Shown here one piece after another: positions 1 through 12,471 of a DNA stretch of 64,000 nt. The DNA is from Allodiplogaster sudhausi. Its lineage: Eukaryota; Nematoda; Chromadorea; Rhabditida; Diplogasteridae. The notes under the pieces are model-generated. The model was not told the origin of the DNA, did no database searches, and saw nothing but the letters and a program-made list of their open reading frames with translations. Location of the stretch: assembly GCA_945643635.1 (NCBI GenBank), contig CALZFC010000257.1, forward strand, positions 62,001-126,000, read 5' to 3'. Position 1 is the first letter of the stretch; the number at the start of each line of letters is the position of its first letter. The translations under genes were made by a program, and so were the position numbers.

Positions 1-252
1 TAGATACATAAAAATGTGCATACATTTATACAGCATACACCTCCCCACCCCCCTCCTTCTTTATAGATGAAAGATGCGGGCAAATTACCTCCTCTTGGAG
101 AATTTGGGGGGGGGGGGTGAAAGTCTTTGAGAGGGTTCAGCTCCACCTCCCACTCATTTTTGCTCTAACGTAATCCTGTTACTCTTCTTCTTCCTCTTCC
201 GCTTCTCTTCTTTCTTCACTCCCCCCCCCCCCTCTTTACTCTGATACATTCT

Positions 253-470
253 TTGAACAAAGTGCTTTTCACTTGTACACGCCCTTTTAATCTCATTATC
301 TCTCTATCATTATCTCTCCCTGATTCTATCTCTCATTCCCTCTCTCTCTTTCTCTCTCTCCCTCTCTCTCTCATTCCCTCTGGTCTCTCTTTTTCTCTCT
401 CTCTCTCTTATTCCTCTCTCTATCTCTCTAATTTTTCAGTTACTTTTTCACAACGCACTGATGCGGTCTA
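253..470 (+). repeat. CT-rich low-complexity tract
   Basis: Imperfect (TC)n tract with short ATT/CCC interruptions. The open frame across it encodes only Ser/Leu and is a composition artefact. The sequence before it (1-252) holds short C- and G-runs near 106-117 and 222-232 and no recognisable gene. Confidence 0.8.
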
Positions 471-556
471 GACTTGCTTATCTACATACTAGTTGAAGCC
501 CGTGTTTCCAGTAATTGCGTTAAGCTCCCATAAAGGAAAACTCTACGAAAGTACAT

Positions 557-559
557 GTG

Positions 560-596
<37 letters not shown>

Positions 597-872
597 CTCC
601 ATCCCTTTTTCCTCTCACCTTCTTTCCTGATCGTTCGATTCTCTCTTGCTTATTTTGTCCTTCTCAACTATTTTTCGACTTCTTTCTCTCCCACGCTCTT
701 TGTGCTCTTTGTTTCTTCCAACTTTTCGTTCGCTCACCCTTCTGCCGCTGTCTCTCTACGTCTCTCTCACTTTCTCTGACTCTCTCACTTTCTCATTTTC
801 TCTCACTTTCTTTGACTCTCTCACTTTCTCTGACTCTCTCACTTTCTCTGACTCTCTCGCCTTTTCAATCAA
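557..872 (+). repeat. CT microsatellite and 18-bp minisatellite
   Basis: A nearly pure (CT)n run near 560-592 is followed by CT-rich DNA. From about 766 to 860 there is a tandem array of roughly five 18-bp units reading GACTCTCTCACTTTCTCT, a microsatellite that has evolved a longer period. Confidence 0.75.
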
Positions 873-878
873 CCCCAG

Positions 879-1084
879 CTGTATCTACTTTTTCTTTTGC
901 CAACGTCGATTCCTTTCTTTTTTGCACTCAGCAGCCGTTCACTTTTGTCGCAAAGAATATCGAAACGGAAAGAAGGAAAGAAAGAAAGAGTGACAACTTG
1001 AAGGAGGCGCCCTCAGATGATGAAGATGAGGAGGAGGAGGAGGAGGAGCAGAGGAACTCTTTAGCAGATCAAATGTCAGCATAA
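879..1084 (+). CDS. Possible terminal exon with acidic C-terminal tail
   Basis: After a plausible acceptor (CAACCCCAG, ending at 878) an open frame runs to TAA at 1082-1084. It encodes a non-repetitive stretch, then a Lys/Arg/Glu-rich segment, then SDDEDEEEEEEEQ and a short tail ending DQMSA. The acidic run comes from a GAT/GAG-rich stretch. It could be the last exon of a gene beginning upstream of the window, or an accident in purine-rich DNA. No homology is recognised and no upstream exon is visible, so this is tentative. Confidence 0.22.
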
Positions 1085-1117
1085 CACACAAAAGCAGAAG
1101 GGGGTTCAAAGAGACTC

Positions 1118-1614
1118 ATGGATGTAAGAGAGTGGGAGAGAGAGAGTGATAGAGAAAGAGAGAGAGAGAGGATAGAGAAAGAGTGATAGAGATAGTGAGA
1201 TAGAGAGGGAGATAGAAAGAGAGGGAAAGGGTGCAATGCTCTAATTATGAGGCTTCAGACTGGAGAGCAATCGAGGCGATGCTAAGGCGCTTTTCGGAGT
1301 TTCACGGAGAAATGAGAGAAAGAGAGGAATGAAGAGAGAGAGAGAGAGATGGATAATGTGAGAAAGAATCAGAGAGACAGATATACCGTTGAAACATATG
1401 GCAACGCATCTCGATGAAGATGGAGAGAAAAGCATGGCAGCATCAAGAGTGCGTGGGAAATTCGGAGAGGGCAGAGAAAGAGAGAAAGAGGGGAGAGGCA
1501 CTCTCTCTCTCTCTCTCTCTCTCGCGTAAAATGATGAAGCGAGTCAAAGCAACAGACGGCTGATGGAAATCGCATGGGCGTGGAGAGAGGGAGAGAGAGG
1601 GAGAGAGTGAGAGA

Positions 1615-1645
<31 letters not shown>

Positions 1646-1670
1646 TGGATAGAGAGAGAGGCCCGGTGGC
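1118..1670 (+). repeat. GA-rich microsatellite region
   Basis: Purine-rich (GA)n/(GAGAGAAA)n DNA interrupted by complex sequence at about 1235-1310 and 1380-1470, with one short (CT)n switch at about 1500-1522. The strand switch from GA to CT inside the tract gives a local inverted-repeat character. No gene is seen. Confidence 0.75.
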
Positions 1671-1985
1671 AGGCGTGTAATGGGGGGCAGAATACGGCAA
1701 CACTACGGGGCTGCTGCTGCTGCTGGTTCGACGGGCCGTCTCTAAAGAGTTGACACACCTGCAGAGTCCCTTCTTTCGCAGGACAAAGCAAGTCGGCTTG
1801 GAGTCGTCGTTATCAACTCAACCACCCCATCGAGCTTCATCCACGTCCTCTCAAGAGCCTGCCGTCAACCCATAAACCAACCCCATAACCAAACCCAATC
1901 CCAACCCAACCTCCAACACCAATCCATAAGAATCCGCATACTTCATCTTCACCCCAACTTCCCTTCACAACATCTCTTTAAAATC

Positions 1986-2241
1986 ATGCCCAATCCCAAG
2001 AAACGAAAGCTGCCAACAACCACCAATGGCACCGCCAAGAAGAGAAAAATGGCTCCGACAGCAGCGCCGAAGGAGGCTGCCGCAACGAAACGCCCGAGGA
2101 TTACGGTAGCGAAAAGTACGGTAGCGAAGAAGGAGAAGAATAAAAAGAAGGAGAGGAAGATTACGATGGATGATAAGGAGAAGGAGAAGACAACCACGAA
2201 ACGGCTGAGCTTACGGCTGCATGCACGCGCACTCGGATTAA
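1986..2241 (+). other. Proposed basic first exon of carbonic anhydrase A
   Basis: ATG at 1986 opens an 85-codon frame rich in Lys, Thr and Ala that contains PKKRK and KKRK. It ends at a consensus donor (A|GTAAGT at 2242) in phase 1, which is what the first certain catalytic exon (4727) needs. The joining intron is 2.5 kb of CT/GA microsatellite. Other upstream candidates near 3640-3970 were considered. If this exon is right, the enzyme has an intrinsically disordered, possibly nuclear-targeting, N-terminus; it could instead belong to another gene. Confidence 0.45.
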
Positions 2242-2765
2242 GTAAGTTTTGAAAAAAATAAAACTAAGAAAAAGAAAGTGTGTATTATCACGTAGGCAAT
2301 GAATGTTCTTTGGTCTTATTATCTTTATCTCTTTCTCTCTTGCTTTCTCTCTCTCAATATATATTTACCTTGCGATTTTCTTACTGTGACAGCTCGCTCT
2401 GCCTGTTTGCCTCTCTCTCTATAAATGGGCATAAGTCAATGAATGCTACATACTATCTTAATGGCACTTTCATTAATACATACATTTCAAAAACCTTTTT
2501 ATTATATGTAGTGAGACAGACTGCTTTTTTTTTAGTCAGACGCCTATGTGACATGCATTTTGTTTCCATTGCTCGAAACAAATTTGTATCGTTAGAGCTG
2601 ACAAATGCGAGACAATTAATTGCTGCTTTCCCTTCTGTTGTTGCCTGATGCTCGACTTTAGTCCAGATTGATTTTCGACGTCCATTGCAATGCGACGTCG
2701 GCATCGTATGCTTTATTTATACGAATACGGCCACTGATGCCTGAATTGCAAAGCACCGGGCAGCA

Positions 2766-2813
<48 letters not shown>

Positions 2814-3126
2814 GGAGATAGAAGCGAGAGAAACAGAGAAAGTAACAGATTGAGGAATGGGCTGACAATGAGAGAGACAAAGAGAAGAAAGAACGAAAAG
2901 AGCGATAGTGCAACGTCACATGGATGGGAAAATGTCCTAAAGAGTAGTCTCGACTTTTCCTTTGTTTCGCTCTCTGTTTGTCTCTCTCTCTCTCTCTCGC
3001 TCTTTCTCTCTTCCTCTCTCTCTCTCTCGCTCTATTCATCTCTCTCTCTCCTCTCCCTCCCCTCTCTCTTTAACTTTCTCTCTCTCTTTCACTCTCTACT
3101 CTCTTTCTCTCCCTCTCTCACATTCT

Positions 3127-3169
<43 letters not shown>

Positions 3170-3825
3170 CATCTCTCTATCACTCGACAGACTGGAGAAT
3201 AGCGTGAGATCTCTCTCACGAGAGCTTCTGCTCTCTCTCGAGTTAGCAGACGTTAGCAGATGCTTTACCAGGAAGTGAAAGAAGAAGTTCCCTTCTTCGG
3301 GCAGACGACGCCTGACGAGCGTGACGTAGGCAATTTCAATGTGAAAGACAAAGGGAGAGAAATGAAAATTAAAGAGAGAGAGAGAGTTAGAGAGAGAGCA
3401 AGGAAGATAAAGAGAGAGATAGAAAGCAAGTGAGAGAGAGAGAGTAAGCGAGAGAGAGAAGATAAAGAGAGAGATAGAGAGAGATCGAGAGAAAGAGAGA
3501 GAGAGAGGGAAATTTAGAGATAGAGAGAAATCTCGAGAGAGAGAGAGAGAGAGAGCGGGAGAGTGACTGGATAAAAAAGCGCATCTATGCATAAGGCAAG
3601 AGCAGCACAACCGCTTCGCCTATCTCTCGCCCAATCGATCCTTGCCCTCCAGCAGCATAGCTCCAGGCAGAAGGCAGCTTGCTGGTGCTGCTGTTCCCAG
3701 GCTCTCTCTGTTTCGCTCTCACTCTAACTCTCTCGCTTTCTCGCCCACTCTCTCTTTCTCTCTTTGTCTCTCACTAACACAGTCTCTCCCTCTCTTTTTC
3801 TCGCGCACTCTCGTTCTCTCTCTTT

Positions 3826-3876
<51 letters not shown>

Positions 3877-4503
3877 CGCCTGCCGTTCCCATCCTGTGCA
3901 CTCTGCCCCCACATTCCCGGCGGCTGGCCTCGGACATTTATGGTCCACCACCCACCAGGAAGCCCGTCATGTTGCAAGAGGTACATGGCTCTTTTTGTGC
4001 AAAGTGTCCCGGAAAGACCACCAGGATCAAGACTAGAGAGAGAGAAAGGAAAACGAAGCGTTCGTATAGCCCGCCGAAAGTCGCCATTTTTGGGCTCTAA
4101 GAACCCAGGATGTTTGGGTCTGGCTAATGGTCAGTCATAGTTTTGGGTGATATCCTGCCAAGTTCACTCCTACATGTATATACGTTCGTATAGCCCCAGA
4201 GCGGAGCTTTTGGGTCCTTCCTAAGGCCCCCTTTTGGTATGAGATGGACCCCAGAGGAGTTTTTTCGGTCTGTCCCAGTCACTTGTTTTTATGATATCCT
4301 TCCTGCTAACCACACAAGTTCGAACCTACGATTTCCTCTACTCATGCTCTGTTTGTCTCTGTTGTTTCTCCTTCTTTTCTCTTTCACTTTCACTTTTCTC
4401 ACTGTTTCTCTCAAACACTCTCTATCTCCCTCTTTCGCTCTTTTCTCTCTCTCTCTCTCTTTCTTCCTCCCTCTCTCTCTCTTTCTCTCCTCCTCTTCTC
4501 CCT

Positions 4504-4542
<39 letters not shown>

Positions 4543-4664
4543 CTTCTTTCTCCCTCTCTCTCTTTCTCACCTCCTCTTCTCCCTCCTCTTTTCTCTCTCT
4601 CTCTCTCTTGCTCTCTCTCCTTTTTTCACTCTCTCTGTCCCTCCTCTTACTCTCTCTCTCTCAC

Positions 4665-4704
<40 letters not shown>

Positions 4705-6309
4705 AAGCTCTCTCTCTCTCTTCCAGATGTGACGATGCGCCGGCAGTCGCCCATCGACATTCGCACGGACATTGTGTGTGAGGATGCGGAGCACTGCCAG
4801 GCGAGAGTCTCTCCCTCTCTCTCTCTTTCTCTCTTTCTCTCTTTCTCTCATTCTCTCATTCTCTATTATATTTCGACTAAAAATTAAATACCAATGTTCA
4901 AGTTTAATTGTAAGCTTAGTCATACTTTGTGAACTTTTATCTTATGTTAGTTTTTAGTTGAACATTTGAAGCATATCCAAAGTACTTTCTGGAGACCGCC
5001 AAATTCGATTAGCAAAGGATAAATGAGAGCAACTGCATACATACCTTTTTTCATTATTTAAAACCGCCTTCAAATGAAAGCCATTCTTTGGAATTTTATA
5101 TGAGCAAGGAAATTGAGCCTCATCGGCGGGGCGCGCTTTAAATGGCAAAGTAAGGAAAGAGTTACATATTTATAGTTCAACCTTAATCCAGATAAAAATT
5201 TATAGTGTTACGTAATTCGGATTCAAAATTTATAGTGATACCGTAGTTCAATTTACAGTGCTACCGTAATTCGGATACACAATTTATAGTGCTACCGTAA
5301 CCCGGTGAGCTCCCTTTTCCAGATTGAATCTGTGAAGATTGACTACACGGTCGGCGACTGCACGACGGTCGCGTGCAGCGATCACGGCTGGAAGGTCGAA
5401 GTGGGCGAGAAGTGCACGTCGAGTAAGACAAATTTGCTTTTTGAACGTTCGCCGGTCTCGCACGGAACTTCCTGTGTCAGCAATGTTTTGGCACCAAAAG
5501 TTAATTTAAAAGTGCCATTGCCTGAAGTGATCATGGCTCTCGCCAAAGCACACTTTTATCAAGCTTCCATGCTTATGTAAAGCACCGGGACCAGTCAAGT
5601 TGTGCTCATAGTGACTTTTTTACCGGCAAGATGTGCGAATTCGAGTTGAAAATGAAAATACAAGTAGGAAGAAATGGTTTTTTCTCGTTAATTGTTCAAA
5701 CTGTCTTTCTTGCGAGTCACGTTGGGAATTTGCCAATCGCTCCGTTAGCCATATCAATTTGACCCGGCGGTTGTCATATGGCCGTTACATTAGAAGAGAG
5801 CGCATAGCCGCACTTATCTTGCTTAAGTTTTCGCAGCACCTTCTGCCGACTGATGTATATTAGAGTTGAAAATACAAGTTCATTTTTTCAAGAAATGTTT
5901 ACCTTTCTAACGTTCAAATTCACAATCAGGATCAATAATCAGCATGTCCGAAAAATAAAACTCAATAACCGTATCAATAATCTTTAAAATAAAATAAAAA
6001 AATGATTCTGAAAAAGGCTTATGGTTAGAAATTAAGGAACAAAAAAGAAGAAGAAGAAGAAAAAGAATTTTTTACAGCTTTTGCCGCGAATCACATCCCG
6101 GGCCGCTTCGAGCTGTGCCAATTCCACGCGCACTGGAGCGAGGATGGGACGTGTGGCTCGGAGCATCTGCTTGACGGCAAGGCGCTCTCCGGCGAGGCGA
6201 GTGTTCTATTTTATAAAGAAGAAAACTCGCGTTTGAATTAGTGCCTTTTTGATTTGGCGCCTTTTTACCTGAGACACAGCCAGAAATGCGCACTTGCGTG
6301 ATTTATTGT

Positions 6310-6346
<37 letters not shown>

Positions 6347-7926
6347 GCCGCCTTCAATAATCAAGATAATTAATGTAGATTTCTCTTGAGTTTTATCAGC
6401 TCCTTTCCTTTTTCCTTCATGATCATTTTAAACATTTTATTATCAAATGTACATATGAAATTCGCCTCCGAAAAGCGTCATGACAAATGAAAGGGAATTT
6501 CATTTTTAAAAAACACACACACAAAATAGAGCAGTATTAATATTCAAGGTTTTTGATGCGGTATTATTTCACTAGCTAATCTTTTCACGATGTATGAATA
6601 AATAAATAAAATGAATAAAAACTAAATGAAATAAATGATTCAGGTGCACTTTGTCTTCTACAACCCCAAGTATGGCTCTGTCGAGAATGCGCTGACCAAG
6701 GATGACGGACTCGCGGTCATTGGCGTCTTCATCAAGGTAAGCCTAATGAACAAAAGTTTTCAAAAAGTAAATTGGCGGCAAAAATAAATTTTCACATTTT
6801 CTACAGGAAGGCAAATTTAATTAATTAATTAATTTAAGAAAAGCATTTCCACTCTTCAAACCGTTCTAGTTTTATATATAGATAAAGATACATAGAAGAA
6901 GAAATAAATTAAATTGGCTTGAAGTTGTAAGAAAAAAAAAAATAATAAATAAATTTACAAATTTCTCCAGGAGGGTAAATTCAACGAGTCCTACCAGCCA
7001 CTCGTCGAGTGCATCCGCCAGTCAGCCGAGAAGGCGGCAGCCGTGCCGCTTCCGCGCGACTTTCACATTCGCTCTCTGCTGCCGCCGCTCGGTATTTGAA
7101 TTGTTGTTTTTTTTTTCGAAATTCCCGCCAAATTCCATAAGTCTTAAATTTTTGTCATTCATTTATATTTCCCTTTTTCGTTTCATTTACACACTAAACC
7201 CTAATCAATATTTCCAATTTTCCTAGCAATTGTAGTCGGCTTCCCTCTGTAGCAATAAATCACATACATATGTATATATGTATTAATGAAGCTCTGTCAC
7301 CCCTGTGTGTCAGGGAAAAAGGCGGGAATTTTTAAAATTAAATTCAAATTTGAATTTTGCTCTACATATTAAAACAATTTTGTAGACCAACGTGACTTTG
7401 TGACGTACGAGGGCTCGCTGACGACGCCGCCCTACTCGGAGGCGGTCATCTGGACCGTGCTCACGCATCCGGTCGAGATCTCCAAGGAGCAGGTTTTGTA
7501 CTTTTTTTATTATTTATTTTTAATTATTATTTATATATATATATTTTTATTATGTTTTTATTTTTTATAAAGTTCATCGTTTTAATAGAAAAAACAATCC
7601 AAATTTTCGTTTCTTTTTGTAGCCTTTAAAAATTGTGCTGACCATGAGCAATATAAACAGTAAACGTGATATTATGGAAGCTAATAGTATGATAAAAAAA
7701 AAGAAGAGTGTTATATTCTCACAATGCCAGAAAGCGCGCTTTCCTTGCTGAGATTTTAACATTTTTGTCGATTAATAAATAAACAAAAATAGTTAATTAA
7801 TTAATTAATGAAATCCGTACTCAGCTGAACGTCTTCCGCAAGATTGTCTCGTCCAACTACCGCGCATGCCAGGATCTGTGCGAGCGTAAGGTTCGCGTTA
7901 CGCGCGCTGCCGCCGTCTCGGCTTGA
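1986..7926 (+). CDS. Alpha-carbonic anhydrase A (8 exons)
   Basis: Zinc enzyme interconverting CO2 and bicarbonate. Proposed exons: 1986-2241, 4727-4800, 5323-5422, 6078-6196, 6644-6736, 6971-7091, 7386-7492, 7825-7926. All phases join and give 323 aa. Family landmarks in order are [16 protein letters not shown] (the His aligns with proton-shuttle His64), FHAHW (zinc ligands 94 and 96), GSEH (Glu106), GEVHF (Glu117, ligand His119), [17 protein letters not shown] (Thr199/200), VIWTVL (Trp209) and NYRACQ near the end. The core from QSPIDI is secure. Exon 1 is inference from phase and a strong GTAAGT donor. It encodes a Lys-rich N-terminus (PKKRK, KKRK) resembling nuclear localisation signals, with no signal peptide. 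The usual N-terminal GP..W segment is missing. Introns after 4800 and 6196 use GC donors. It is a tandem paralogue of the gene at 13508-17954. Confidence 0.85.
2763..3560 (+). repeat. GA and CT microsatellites in intron 1 of carbonic anhydrase A
   Basis: (GA)n at about 2766-2815, (CT)n at about 2970-3180 and (GA)n again at about 3376-3560. Alternating purine and pyrimidine tracts on one strand can pair with each other as large imperfect inverted repeats. Confidence 0.75.
3715..3872 (+). repeat. CT microsatellite
   Basis: CT-rich tract ending in a pure (CT)n run of about 45 bp (3828-3872). The complex sequence after it (3873-3975) has open frames in several phases and a GTAC that could be a donor near 3980. 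It was not needed to join the carbonic anhydrase exons. Confidence 0.75.
4059..4335 (+). repeat. Diverged tandem duplication in intron 1
   Basis: CGTTCGTATAGCCC occurs at about 4059 and 4185. Each copy is followed by similar but diverged sequence ending in GATATCCT near 4150 and 4293. This suggests an old duplication of about 125 bp inside the first intron of carbonic anhydrase A. Confidence 0.4.
4340..4720 (+). repeat. CT microsatellite abutting a splice acceptor
   Basis: About 380 bp of (CT)n with CTCC interruptions runs directly into the acceptor TCTTTCCAG at 4726. It therefore acts as, or has replaced, the polypyrimidine tract for the first certain exon of carbonic anhydrase A. A second (CT)n run follows the exon at about 4808-4860. 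Confidence 0.75.
5166..5306 (+). repeat. Short tandem repeat, AATTTATAGTG family
   Basis: About five imperfect units of AATTTATAGTGCTACCGTAA plus variable TTCGGAT lie just before exon 3 of carbonic anhydrase A. Related sequence recurs at about 62961-63005, just before an exon of the last gene in the window. Confidence 0.6.
6312..6342 (+). repeat. (GA)n microsatellite
   Basis: Pure (GA)n of about 31 bp inside intron 4 of carbonic anhydrase A. Confidence 0.85.
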
Positions 7927-8861
7927 GATACCGTAATCCAGCCCATGAACAGTCTACCGTACTCGCTCATCCATCCATCGACAGTAGTAGTTCCTATTTT
8001 CCTCGCTGCCGTAGTTTCCTCTACTTCATACATAGCTACATACATACATACATACATACATCTTTTCTCACCTCTCCCCCCTTCCTTTTGTTCTGCATGC
8101 TTACACCTGACTAACGCCGGGAACTTGCTAGCGATTCCGTAGAAATCTTGCCTAGAACACTTTCCCATCAAAAATGATATATTCACCTATAGTAATCATT
8201 ACTTCACTTTTATTGCTCACCGTCTTGCTCTCGCTGGTGCCGTCTCTTCGAATAGTTGCCTATCATCGCCTTCTTTTCCGCTAACCCATGACCCGCCGGT
8301 TCTCTATTAGCGGTTATATTAAAAGAGAGTGTAGAGTCACCCAGTTTGTTGTAGCCGGTGTTCTATCCGTTCATTCCGTCATTCTTTGCAACATTTTCTC
8401 CACATGCTGTAGATTTCTCTGCTCTCTCTCTCTCTCTCTCTCTTTGCACCATCTTGAAAACGAACTTTTGCAAAATTCCTAAACATCGGCAGGAAGTTAG
8501 TTTATGAAGAGATGCTGAACACTTGTGACTTTGTTCTTGCGGCTAATCCCCTTGGCACATGTGGCCCCGTATTACAGAGATCTATCTCGGTTGAGGAAGA
8601 AAAGGGAAGGAATTAATGGATTCAGAGACAAAAAGGGAGAGAGAGAGGGAGAGATAGAAAGGTATAGAGAGAGAAGGAAAGAGGGAGCGAGAGAAAAGAG
8701 ACCGAAAGAGAGGGCGAGAGAGATAGAGAGAGAGAGAGAGAGAGTATCGTTCGGATCATTTCTCTACCTACGTAATGCAAACTGCGAACAGTATGCCTGA
8801 ATACCAATAGGCAAACATTACACTTCACTTTGCACATAACTACATTGCAAACTTAGTGTAA

Positions 8862-8905
<44 letters not shown>

Positions 8906-8960
8906 ATCTCGTTGCTCCCTCTCTCTCTCTCTGGCTCTCGCTCTCTTTCGCACTCTCTTA
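8862..8960 (+). repeat. CT microsatellite
   Basis: (CT)n with GT and CG interruptions; low-complexity sequence only. Confidence 0.8.
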
Positions 8961-10594
8961 TCTATGCTTCTTTGTAACTTCCTCTTCACAGTCTTCGTTG
9001 CTAATGAACACTTGGCCTGCGAAACCTGACAATGTCGCAAATAAGTAAATGTGCACATATATAGATACATATGTATGTATTACTTCCTCTTCCTCTTCGG
9101 CTAAATTTATCCTTGGACCTGGCTCTGGTCTCATCGTACTTTGATCACTGAGTCACAGGAAATTCTACGCGCCCAATTGGTTACCAAGCGAAGCACACAT
9201 GACAAAGTATGTTAGAGACTTCATAGAACAACCATTCCGCTTTGCCAACTTCACAGTTCCTTCCTTAAACCGCGTATTTTCTAACGCACTTCCTTATACT
9301 TATGTTTTGTTGCATTGTATGTGGTAGACAGGAGGTAAGCTTCCTCTTTAAAGTCGTTACTGTCCAGCTTGTCACTCATTTAATCCATCTTGTAGGCCTT
9401 ACAACTTGAGCCCTGTCATTGCCTGATTCGAATTCTGAGCCAGAATTTCCCTCCAACTTTGTTCACTTCGCATATAAACTCGGTGCTCTCGAGCTAATTA
9501 CATATATTGATCGAATTAAGCCCTTTATACACATGTCTCTATTTCACGGCCCCAACTTCCAATGTAGTATTTCTCTATGAGTATTTTTGTCGCTTGTACC
9601 CCTTGATGCATACGTTGTACTCTGAGAGATAGCAGGTAATAAAATGTAACGGCTTGCGATGAAACGAAGAAGAAGACGAAGAAGGAAAAGGAAGAAAAAG
9701 AATACTATGCTTACGGTTTTTATTACACGAAACGCAATGGCTTTGCTGCTGTCAAAGAACAAGCAACAAAAAAACAATGTTTGCTGTACGTTCGCCTGTA
9801 AGAAGATACGGGAGAACGAACTATGCAGCACAAAGAACGAACAAGCACGCAACAGAAGTGAAGAGAACGGAAGTGATCGGAATGACGTGTGTGTATATCT
9901 AAAAATAGTAGTTAATAGTTAGATATGAAATGCACTTACAAAAAGATTCATAATTATATTAAAAAAAGTATTCTATAGCTTGAATATGTCAAAAGCAGCA
10001 ATAAAATGATGTGAATATATCTAAATGTAGTTGGAAAGAGTTAGATTGTACTTACAAGCATATGTATGTATATTCATATACAAAAAAACCTTCGTATTGT
10101 TTAGTTTGAGTATGTCAAAAAATTAAATGGTAACAAAGATGAGATGTTGATAATGAATGTTTGCCTTTGGCCTCTTCAATTGTTAAAGTTCATTTGAAAA
10201 CGAAAGCGATACTAGTGGGCTCATTTGCCATCCTTTGTTAAAAATTTCTCTCTCCATAAAATGCTGTCATGTGACATACTCTTTTCAGTACTAAAGTTAT
10301 AAAAAGGTTGAAAAAAAGTAATATATATACAATTAGAGCATGGAACTATGATGTGTGCAGACTAAAAAGGTTCATGGAAGTGAAAGGGACCTCTTCCCAA
10401 TGAGAGAACCGCAGCAAAACCATTCGAGTGCGAATGTATACACAAAATTTTGTAGCTTCTGGGTATATCTTTTTCTCTCTCTCCCTCTCTCTCTCTCTCT
10501 TGAATACAATCAAGTGTGTTCAGGCCTGGGAAAAGAGCTTGCAAAGGCAGTCATCGTCCTTTAGTCCTTTTTGTTGTTTCAAGGAGATCCTTGT

Positions 10595-10765
10595 TAGGGA
10601 GAAGGAGAGGAGAGAGAGCAGAGTAAATTATAGAAAAGAGAAAAAGAGTGAAATGAGAGAGAGATAGATAGAGAGTAAAGAAAGAAAGATAGAGACAGAG
10701 AGAAAGCGGGAGAGAGGAAAATAGAGAGAGAAAGAACAAGTAGAGAGAGAGAGAGAGAAAGAAGT
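10595..10765 (+). repeat. GA microsatellite
   Basis: GA-rich tract with AAAG interruptions. It is followed at 10819-10837 by an uninterrupted run of about 18 cytosines. Confidence 0.75.
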
Positions 10766-11537
10766 CCTTCTAATGAAGTGCTTCCCAGTTGCCGTGGAGC
10801 TCCCCTCACTCTCTCGCAACCCCCCCCCCCCCCCCCTCTGACACCCCTTCCCTTCAGGGCAAAACTCGTAAACACTTTCTATTGCCTGTCCCCTCACTCG
10901 GCTTAATATGCCGGAAAAGGTCATCCAAAGGCGTTTAATATCAATTTACCTACATATTTTCTATTTGCTGTTACATACTTACATATGCACATGGTTCTAC
11001 AGCACTGTACGACACAAACATATTGCCAATGTGATTGGGTATATATTCCATGTCATAACTTGTTTTAAAAAAGTAATATCTCAGAGATTGTGGTCTTTTT
11101 CCTCTTTTCCGCAAATGCTATCCCTGGAATTGGTCGCATTTATTCTCCACAAAACTTTCTATGAACGTACGCCTCTATTGGTTCTGCAACAACAAAATGA
11201 CGTTAAAATATGCTATTGGAGAAATCAGAGAGAGATTGAGTGTTCTATTAACTTTAGCAAAGAGTAGTTTCAGCGAGCAGTTTCTGTATTAAATTTCTGA
11301 TGAGCCTTGTTATTTTCGAATACTTGACTTGGTTTTATTGTATGTTTTTTGAAATTCAAGCCTGTAATATCTTCCTGCGTAGGTCTTGCCGCGAGTTGTT
11401 TTTTTTGCTAAGCTTCTCTCATAAATGCCTGAAGCCCTTTAGCGGAAGCAATGAGGGCTGGCCGGAAAAATAGAGAGAAAAAAGTTGGGAAATGATTCCT
11501 GCCAGAAGCTAGGCGACGCCCTCGCGTTTCTGCTTCA

Positions 11538-11952
11538 AAATTCTTTCTCTCTCTCTCTCCTGTTCTCACACAGTCTTTCTGTACCTCTCTCTCTCTCGCG
11601 GTTTCACTCTCTCTATATCACACTCTCTTCATCTATGGATCTCTCTGTGTGTCTTTCTCTAAGTTTACCTCTCCCTGACAGTGAGTTTCTCGCTCTCTGT
11701 CTCTCTGTCTCGCTCTCTTTCACTCTCTCTCTTTCTGTCTATCTCTTCCTCTCTCTATTCCTCTCTCTCCCTCTCTTTCTCTTTCTCTGGCTCTTTCTCA
11801 CCTGTTCACGTGCATAAGAGCATACAAAGCGCAATGCCCTAAGGCGAAACGTTCATTCGGCGAGTCCAAAGGCCAGAAAATCTAACGTTGCCTCGAACAA
11901 CCTTCTGAACACTCTCGACAACTTGTTTTTTTCACTCTCACTCTCGCGCTTT

Positions 11953-11995
<43 letters not shown>

Positions 11996-12125
11996 CTTTT
12001 ATATCTTTCTCTCTCTCTCAGTGTTCTGTTTCTCACTCTATCTGCCTCTCTCTCTTTTTTTCTCTCTTTCTCTTTTTTCTCTCTCTCTCTGCCTCTCTCT
12101 TTTTTCTCTCTCTCTCTCTCTCTTG
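11538..12125 (+). repeat. CT microsatellite cluster
   Basis: Two CT-rich tracts (about 11538-11800 and 11935-12125) separated by complex sequence. The Ser/Leu/Phe frames across them are not genes. Confidence 0.75.
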
Positions 12126-12471
12126 TTCTCCTCCTTTTCTTCCCATCCACCGTTCCTTGTACTTCCCGTGTTTACATGCTCACTTTATTTGCCCACGCTC
12201 AAATCGAAACGAAGAATATTCTAGTTACCATGGCACAATAGGTACTTACATACTATATGTGTGAATTCAAGGGAGCAATAAAGCATGCTTTCATGAGAAT
12301 TTTTGATATGGTATAATTGAGTTCATTTCAATATCTTTAGAACTAATACGGTATAATTGAATTCATTTCAATATCTTTTGAACTACATTCGCAGAAAAGA
12401 CGCAAACTATCATTCACAAAAGTATTCCAATTAGTTGTAAAAATCTATAGAAAAAAGATCATATATTTTTC

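Noticed and set aside
557..993. Long Ser/Leu/Phe-rich open frames in CT tracts
   Set aside because: They occur in two or three frames and on both strands of the same simple repeat, so they reflect lack of stop codons in (CT)n, not genes.
3880..3978. Additional exon of carbonic anhydrase A before a GTACAT site
   Set aside because: Open in three frames and only one is phase-compatible; none has the expected GP..W sequence and no clear acceptor exists.
4239..4887. 180-198 codon frames across the CT tract before carbonic anhydrase A
   Set aside because: The true exon inside (4727-4800) is read in a different frame ending RQSPIDIR; the rest is repeat.
8030..8065. CRISPR-like regular repeats
   Set aside because: Short tandem ATAC units without spacers; nothing in the window has repeat-spacer architecture and the genome is eukaryotic.
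9659..9922. Arg/Lys-rich 87-codon frame
   Set aside because: Begins in an AGAAGA repeat; no homology, no donor or acceptor, and composition like the surrounding non-coding DNA.
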